20,131 nt of DNA. Source: Halothiobacillus neapolitanus (GTDB taxonomy: Bacteria; Pseudomonadota; Gammaproteobacteria; Halothiobacillales; Halothiobacillaceae). The stretch spans positions 1 to 20,131 of the forward strand of contig DYMR01000009.1 of assembly GCA_020721485.1 (NCBI GenBank), given 5' to 3'. Shown here one piece after another: positions 17,089-20,131 of this stretch (its first letter is position 1; each line of letters begins with the position of its first letter). The translations under genes were made by a program, and so were the position numbers. The notes under the pieces are model-generated. The model searched no databases. It was not told where the DNA came from and saw only the letters and a list, made by a program, of their open reading frames with translations.

Positions 17089-17095
17089 CCAATTC

Positions 17096-17956
17096 ATGAG
17101 TATCAAACGCAAAGGACTGGGGCGCGGGCTCGATCAACTGCTCAGCGCCAGCACCACCGAAGCGGCGGATCCGAGCGCCGATTACCGCCCCATCGCCGTC
17201 GAACTCATCCACCCCAGCCCCTACCAGCCGCGCCGCCATTTTGAGCCGGAAGCACTGGCGCGGCTGGCCGATTCGATTCGCGCCCAAGGCTTGATTCAGC
17301 CCATCGTCGTGCGGCGGCGATCGGGCGAATACGAACTGATCGCAGGCGAACGACGCTGGCGCGCCGCGCAATTGGCGGGTTTGGCGCAAATTCCCGCCTT
17401 GGTGCGCGAGATCGACGACCACGAAGCCGCCGCCTTGGCTCTGATCGAAAACCTCCAGCGCGAAGACCTCGACCCCATCGAACAGGCCGAGGCCATGCGC
17501 CGCCTGATCGACGAATTTGCCATGACCCACCAACAAGTGGCTGATGTGCTGGGCTTATCGCGCCCCATGGTCAGCAACGCCCTGCGCCTGCTCGAACTGG
17601 CGCCCCCCGTTCGCGCGCAGTTGCAGCAGCGGGCGCTGGATACCGGCCACGCCCGCGCCTTGGTGATTTTGCCGGTCGAAGATCAAATCGCCTTGGCCGA
17701 AAAAATCATTGCCCGATCGTTGACCGTGCGCCAAGTCGAGCAGATGGTGCGCCAGCGGCAACACCCCGCCGAACCGAAGCCGCCCGTGGCGCTCGACCCG
17801 GACACGGAACGGCTGATGAATGCCTTGTCGGATGCGCTCGGCGTACCGGTCGCGTGGCAAGCTGGTAGCGGCTCGCGGGGCGTGTTACGGATCACCATTG
17901 ATGACCTGGGGCAACTGGATGCGGTCGTTGCGCGGTTACTCGCCCCGACCGAATAA
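17096..17956 (+). CDS. parB: Chromosome-partitioning protein ParB/Spo0J
   Basis: A 286-residue CTP-dependent DNA clamp that loads at parS sites near the origin. The N-terminal KRKGLGRGLDQLL region (4-16) is the ParA-stimulating segment. CTP-binding boxes are GLIQPIVVRR (65-74), GERRWRA (84-90) and ENLQRED (118-124). The parS-reading helix-turn-helix lies at about 142-165 (MTHQQVADVLGLSRPMVSNALRL). The C-terminal dimerisation part ends VVARLLAPTE. Start is ATG 17096 (MSIKRKGLGRG); no good Shine-Dalgarno sequence precedes it, so coupling with parA is likely. No parS-type palindrome was found in the window. Confidence 0.97.
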   Translation: MSIKRKGLGRGLDQLLSASTTEAADPSADYRPIAVELIHPSPYQPRRHFEPEALARLADSIRAQGLIQPIVVRRRSGEYELIAGERRWRAAQLAGLAQIPALVREIDDHEAAALALIENLQREDLDPIEQAEAMRRLIDEFAMTHQQVADVLGLSRPMVSNALRLLELAPPVRAQLQQRALDTGHARALVILPVEDQIALAEKIIARSLTVRQVEQMVRQRQHPAEPKPPVALDPDTERLMNALSDALGVPVAWQAGSGSRGVLRITIDDLGQLDAVVARLLAPTE

Positions 17957-17987
17957 GCCCCGGCGAGTTCCATAGCCACGGCAACAG

Positions 17988-18016
17988 TTGTTGGGCGGGG
18001 AAGATGCCGGTACACT
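17988..18016 (+). promoter_or_regulatory. Candidate promoter for the ATP synthase operon
   Basis: TTGTTG (17988-17993), 17-base spacer, TACACT (18011-18016). It matches the -35 at three of six and the -10 at four of six positions, with ideal spacing. The -10 sits in the loop of the hairpin described at 18005-18031, so promoter and terminator share bases. No better promoter was found between 18032 and the AtpZ-like start. Confidence 0.4.
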
Positions 18017-18031
18017 AGCCGGCAATTTTTT
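18005..18031 (+). terminator. Intrinsic terminator of the mnmG-rsmG-parAB operon
   Basis: TGCCGG (18005-18010), eight-base loop, CCGGCA (18019-18024), then one A and six T (18026-18031). It lies 48 bases after the parB stop. The stem is GC-rich and the T-run immediate, the best intrinsic terminator in the window. Confidence 0.75.
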
Positions 18032-18102
18032 GGCCGTCAGACAACCGCTTTAGATCGGCGTCCGCCTCGGTGGGTCATGGGAATCCTGAAGGAATGCACG
18101 GA

Positions 18103-18352
18103 ATGACCGAGCCGCAACGCAAACCCCGCGCGCCTGAGCACCCGCCGGAAGGGTATTTCGCCGTCCGGCTGCGCGGGCTGATGAATGTCGGCGCCGGCAA
18201 TGTGTTTGCCTCCAGCGTGATCGCAGGGTTGCTGCTGGGCTACGGCGTGGACTACTGGCTCGGTACCGCGCCACTGGCCATGTTGGCCGGCGGATTGTTG
18301 GGATTTATCGGCGGCATGCACAATGCGCACCGCCTGATGCAGGCGCAGCAAC

Positions 18353-18369
<17 letters not shown>
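18103..18369 (+). CDS. AtpZ/AtpI-family small membrane protein of the ATP synthase operon
   Basis: An 88-residue protein with two membrane helices (about 30-52 and 56-74), a polar N-terminus and a short polar C-terminus. The helix region GNVFASSVIAGLLLGYGVDYWLG and the following GFIGGMHNAHRL resemble the AtpZ/ATPase_gate1 family, which accompanies Fo genes and has been linked to Mg2+/Ca2+ handling or assembly. Start: ATG 18103 is preceded by GAAGGA at a nine-base spacing; upstream in-frame GTG and ATG (18070, 18094) are less well placed. The gene overlaps atpI by 17 bases. Assignment rests on size, helices and position more than on a strict motif. Confidence 0.82.
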
Positions 18370-19608
<1,239 letters not shown>

Positions 19609-19663
19609 GTTTTGTTTGTTGTTTGAGTTTGTGTTTTTCACTGTTTGACTGAGGAGAGAAGAA
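19609..19663 (+). promoter_or_regulatory. U-rich translation enhancer leader before atpE
   Basis: The 55-base atpB-atpE gap is strikingly T-rich on the coding strand (over half T, few C) and ends in GAGGAGAGAAGAA before the atpE ATG, a strong ribosome-binding site. In E. coli the corresponding U-rich, unfolded stretch raises atpE translation so that c can be made in excess of a and b. The similarity of position and base composition suggests the same role here. Confidence 0.6.
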
Positions 19664-19957
19664 ATGACCCCTGAAATGCTCGCGATGATCTATGCCTACA
19701 CAGCCGTAGGCGTTGGTGTGATTCTGGCCGCTGCCGGCCTGGGTTCAGCCATTGGCTGGGGCTTGATCTGCTCGAAAACCCTCGAAGGGATCGCGCGTCA
19801 ACCGGAAATGCGCCCGCAACTGATGACCAACATGTTCATCTTCGCCGGCCTGATGGAATCTTTCCCGTTCATCATTCTGGCATTCGCCATGTGGTTCCTG
19901 TTTGCTAACCCGTTCGTGGGCGCACTCGCTTCTGCCATCGGCGCAATCGCGAAGTAA
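19664..19957 (+). CDS. atpE: F1Fo ATP synthase subunit c
   Basis: A 97-residue two-helix proteolipid that forms the rotor ring. The first helix has the glycine pattern (G16, G18, G25, G27, G31, G33); the polar loop is ARQPE (44-48). The ion-binding carboxylate is Glu65, in AGLMESFPF, instead of the Asp of E. coli. Ser66 follows, as in sodium-type c subunits. However, position 32, Gln in those subunits, is Trp here, so the sodium ligand set looks incomplete and proton coupling is more likely. It has a few more N- and C-terminal residues than the 79-residue E. coli protein. It is preceded by a U-rich leader and followed by a hairpin before atpF. Confidence 0.97.
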   Translation: MTPEMLAMIYAYTAVGVGVILAAAGLGSAIGWGLICSKTLEGIARQPEMRPQLMTNMFIFAGLMESFPFIILAFAMWFLFANPFVGALASAIGAIAK

Positions 19958-19965
19958 TCTCAGGT

Positions 19966-20019
19966 GGCGCGCGGCGGCCGTGGCTGGGTTTCAGCCTCGG
20001 CCGTTTGTCTGAACGCGCC
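19966..20019 (+). promoter_or_regulatory. Nested hairpin between atpE and atpF
   Basis: An 11-base inner stem (19976-19986 with 19992-20002, one T/T mismatch, five-base loop) sits inside an outer GGCGCG/CGCGCC pairing (19966-19971, 20014-20019). There is no T-run after it, so it is not a standard terminator. It may protect the upstream atpE message or reduce transcription into atpF, tuning the high c to b ratio. Confidence 0.6.
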
Positions 20020-20051
20020 ATTCCGTGAATCTGCACCATCGAGGGTTGCTC

Positions 20052-20131
20052 ATGAATATCAACATCACACTCGTCGCGCAAATCATCGCGTTTGTAGTGC
20101 TCGTGTGGTTGGTCAGCAAATATCTCTGGAC
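20052..20131 (+). CDS. atpF: F1Fo ATP synthase subunit b (start only)
   Basis: The first 26 codons (MNINITLVAQIIAFVVLVW then LVSKYLW), cut by the window end. This matches the N-terminal membrane helix of subunit b (E. coli MNLNATILGQAIAFVLFV), which anchors the peripheral stalk. The ATG has GAGGG six bases upstream. It follows atpE with a 94-base gap, matching the usual a-c-b order. Confidence 0.93.
   Translation, partial: MNINITLVAQIIAFVVLVWLVSKYLW

Noticed and set aside
16727..17095. N-terminal extension of ParB by 123 residues
   Set aside because: It lies within parA in another frame and lacks similarity. ParB proteins start at the KRKGLGRGL segment.

Overview
The window is a GC-rich, gene-dense piece of a bacterial chromosome. 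Gene content points to a gammaproteobacterium or close relative. Rho has 419 residues, with its P-loop at the E. coli numbering (PPKAGKT, 179-185). trxA lies directly upstream of rho as in E. coli. OxyR has its two redox cysteines nine residues apart. The run mnmG-rsmG-parA-parB is followed by the F1Fo ATP synthase operon. I cannot fix the order or genus from sequence alone. The unusual subunit c (Glu carboxylate followed by Ser, in a GLMESFP context) should help place it. No tRNA, rRNA, CRISPR array, insertion sequence or phage gene was seen.

Layout. (1) 1-920: a palindromic repeat, then an AraC-type regulator with a GyrI-like ligand domain on the minus strand. (2) 1125-9656: a two-gene plus-strand unit made of a very large membrane-anchored alpha-2-macroglobulin with an intact CSEQ thioester motif, and penicillin-binding protein 1C. 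This is the periplasmic defence/repair pairing known from E. coli yfhM-pbpC. (3) 9657-9935: a non-coding convergent gap filled with G/C-rich hairpin repeats, including a duplicated block and a G-quadruplex-type run. (4) 9936-11722 (minus): trxA then rho, separated by a 200-base palindrome-rich leader. The leader holds a possible 34-codon ORF whose stop overlaps the rho start. (5) 11723-11920: a divergent trxA/oxyR control region with a dyad, then oxyR. (6) 12927-13361 (minus): a small protein with two membrane helices followed by a cold-shock domain, convergent with oxyR. (7) 13671-17956: mnmG-rsmG-parA-parB, a tightly overlapping housekeeping operon for tRNA modification, 16S rRNA methylation and chromosome partition. 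(8) 17988-20131: terminator/promoter region, then the ATP synthase Fo genes (AtpZ-like, atpI, atpB, atpE and the start of atpF), cut by the window end.

How it fits together: most of the window is core chromosome. Two themes stand out beyond the housekeeping genes. The first is envelope and redox stress: macroglobulin/PBP1C, and thioredoxin with OxyR sharing one intergenic region. The second is RNA-level control: the rho leader, the U-rich atpE leader, the atpE-atpF hairpin and the membrane cold-shock protein. Three copies of a family of imperfect palindromes (arm CAGGCGGTTGAAAA) lie at or near gene ends. I found no clearly novel multi-gene system. The best leads are the membrane cold-shock protein, the rho leader ORF, the trxA/oxyR dyad and the palindrome family.
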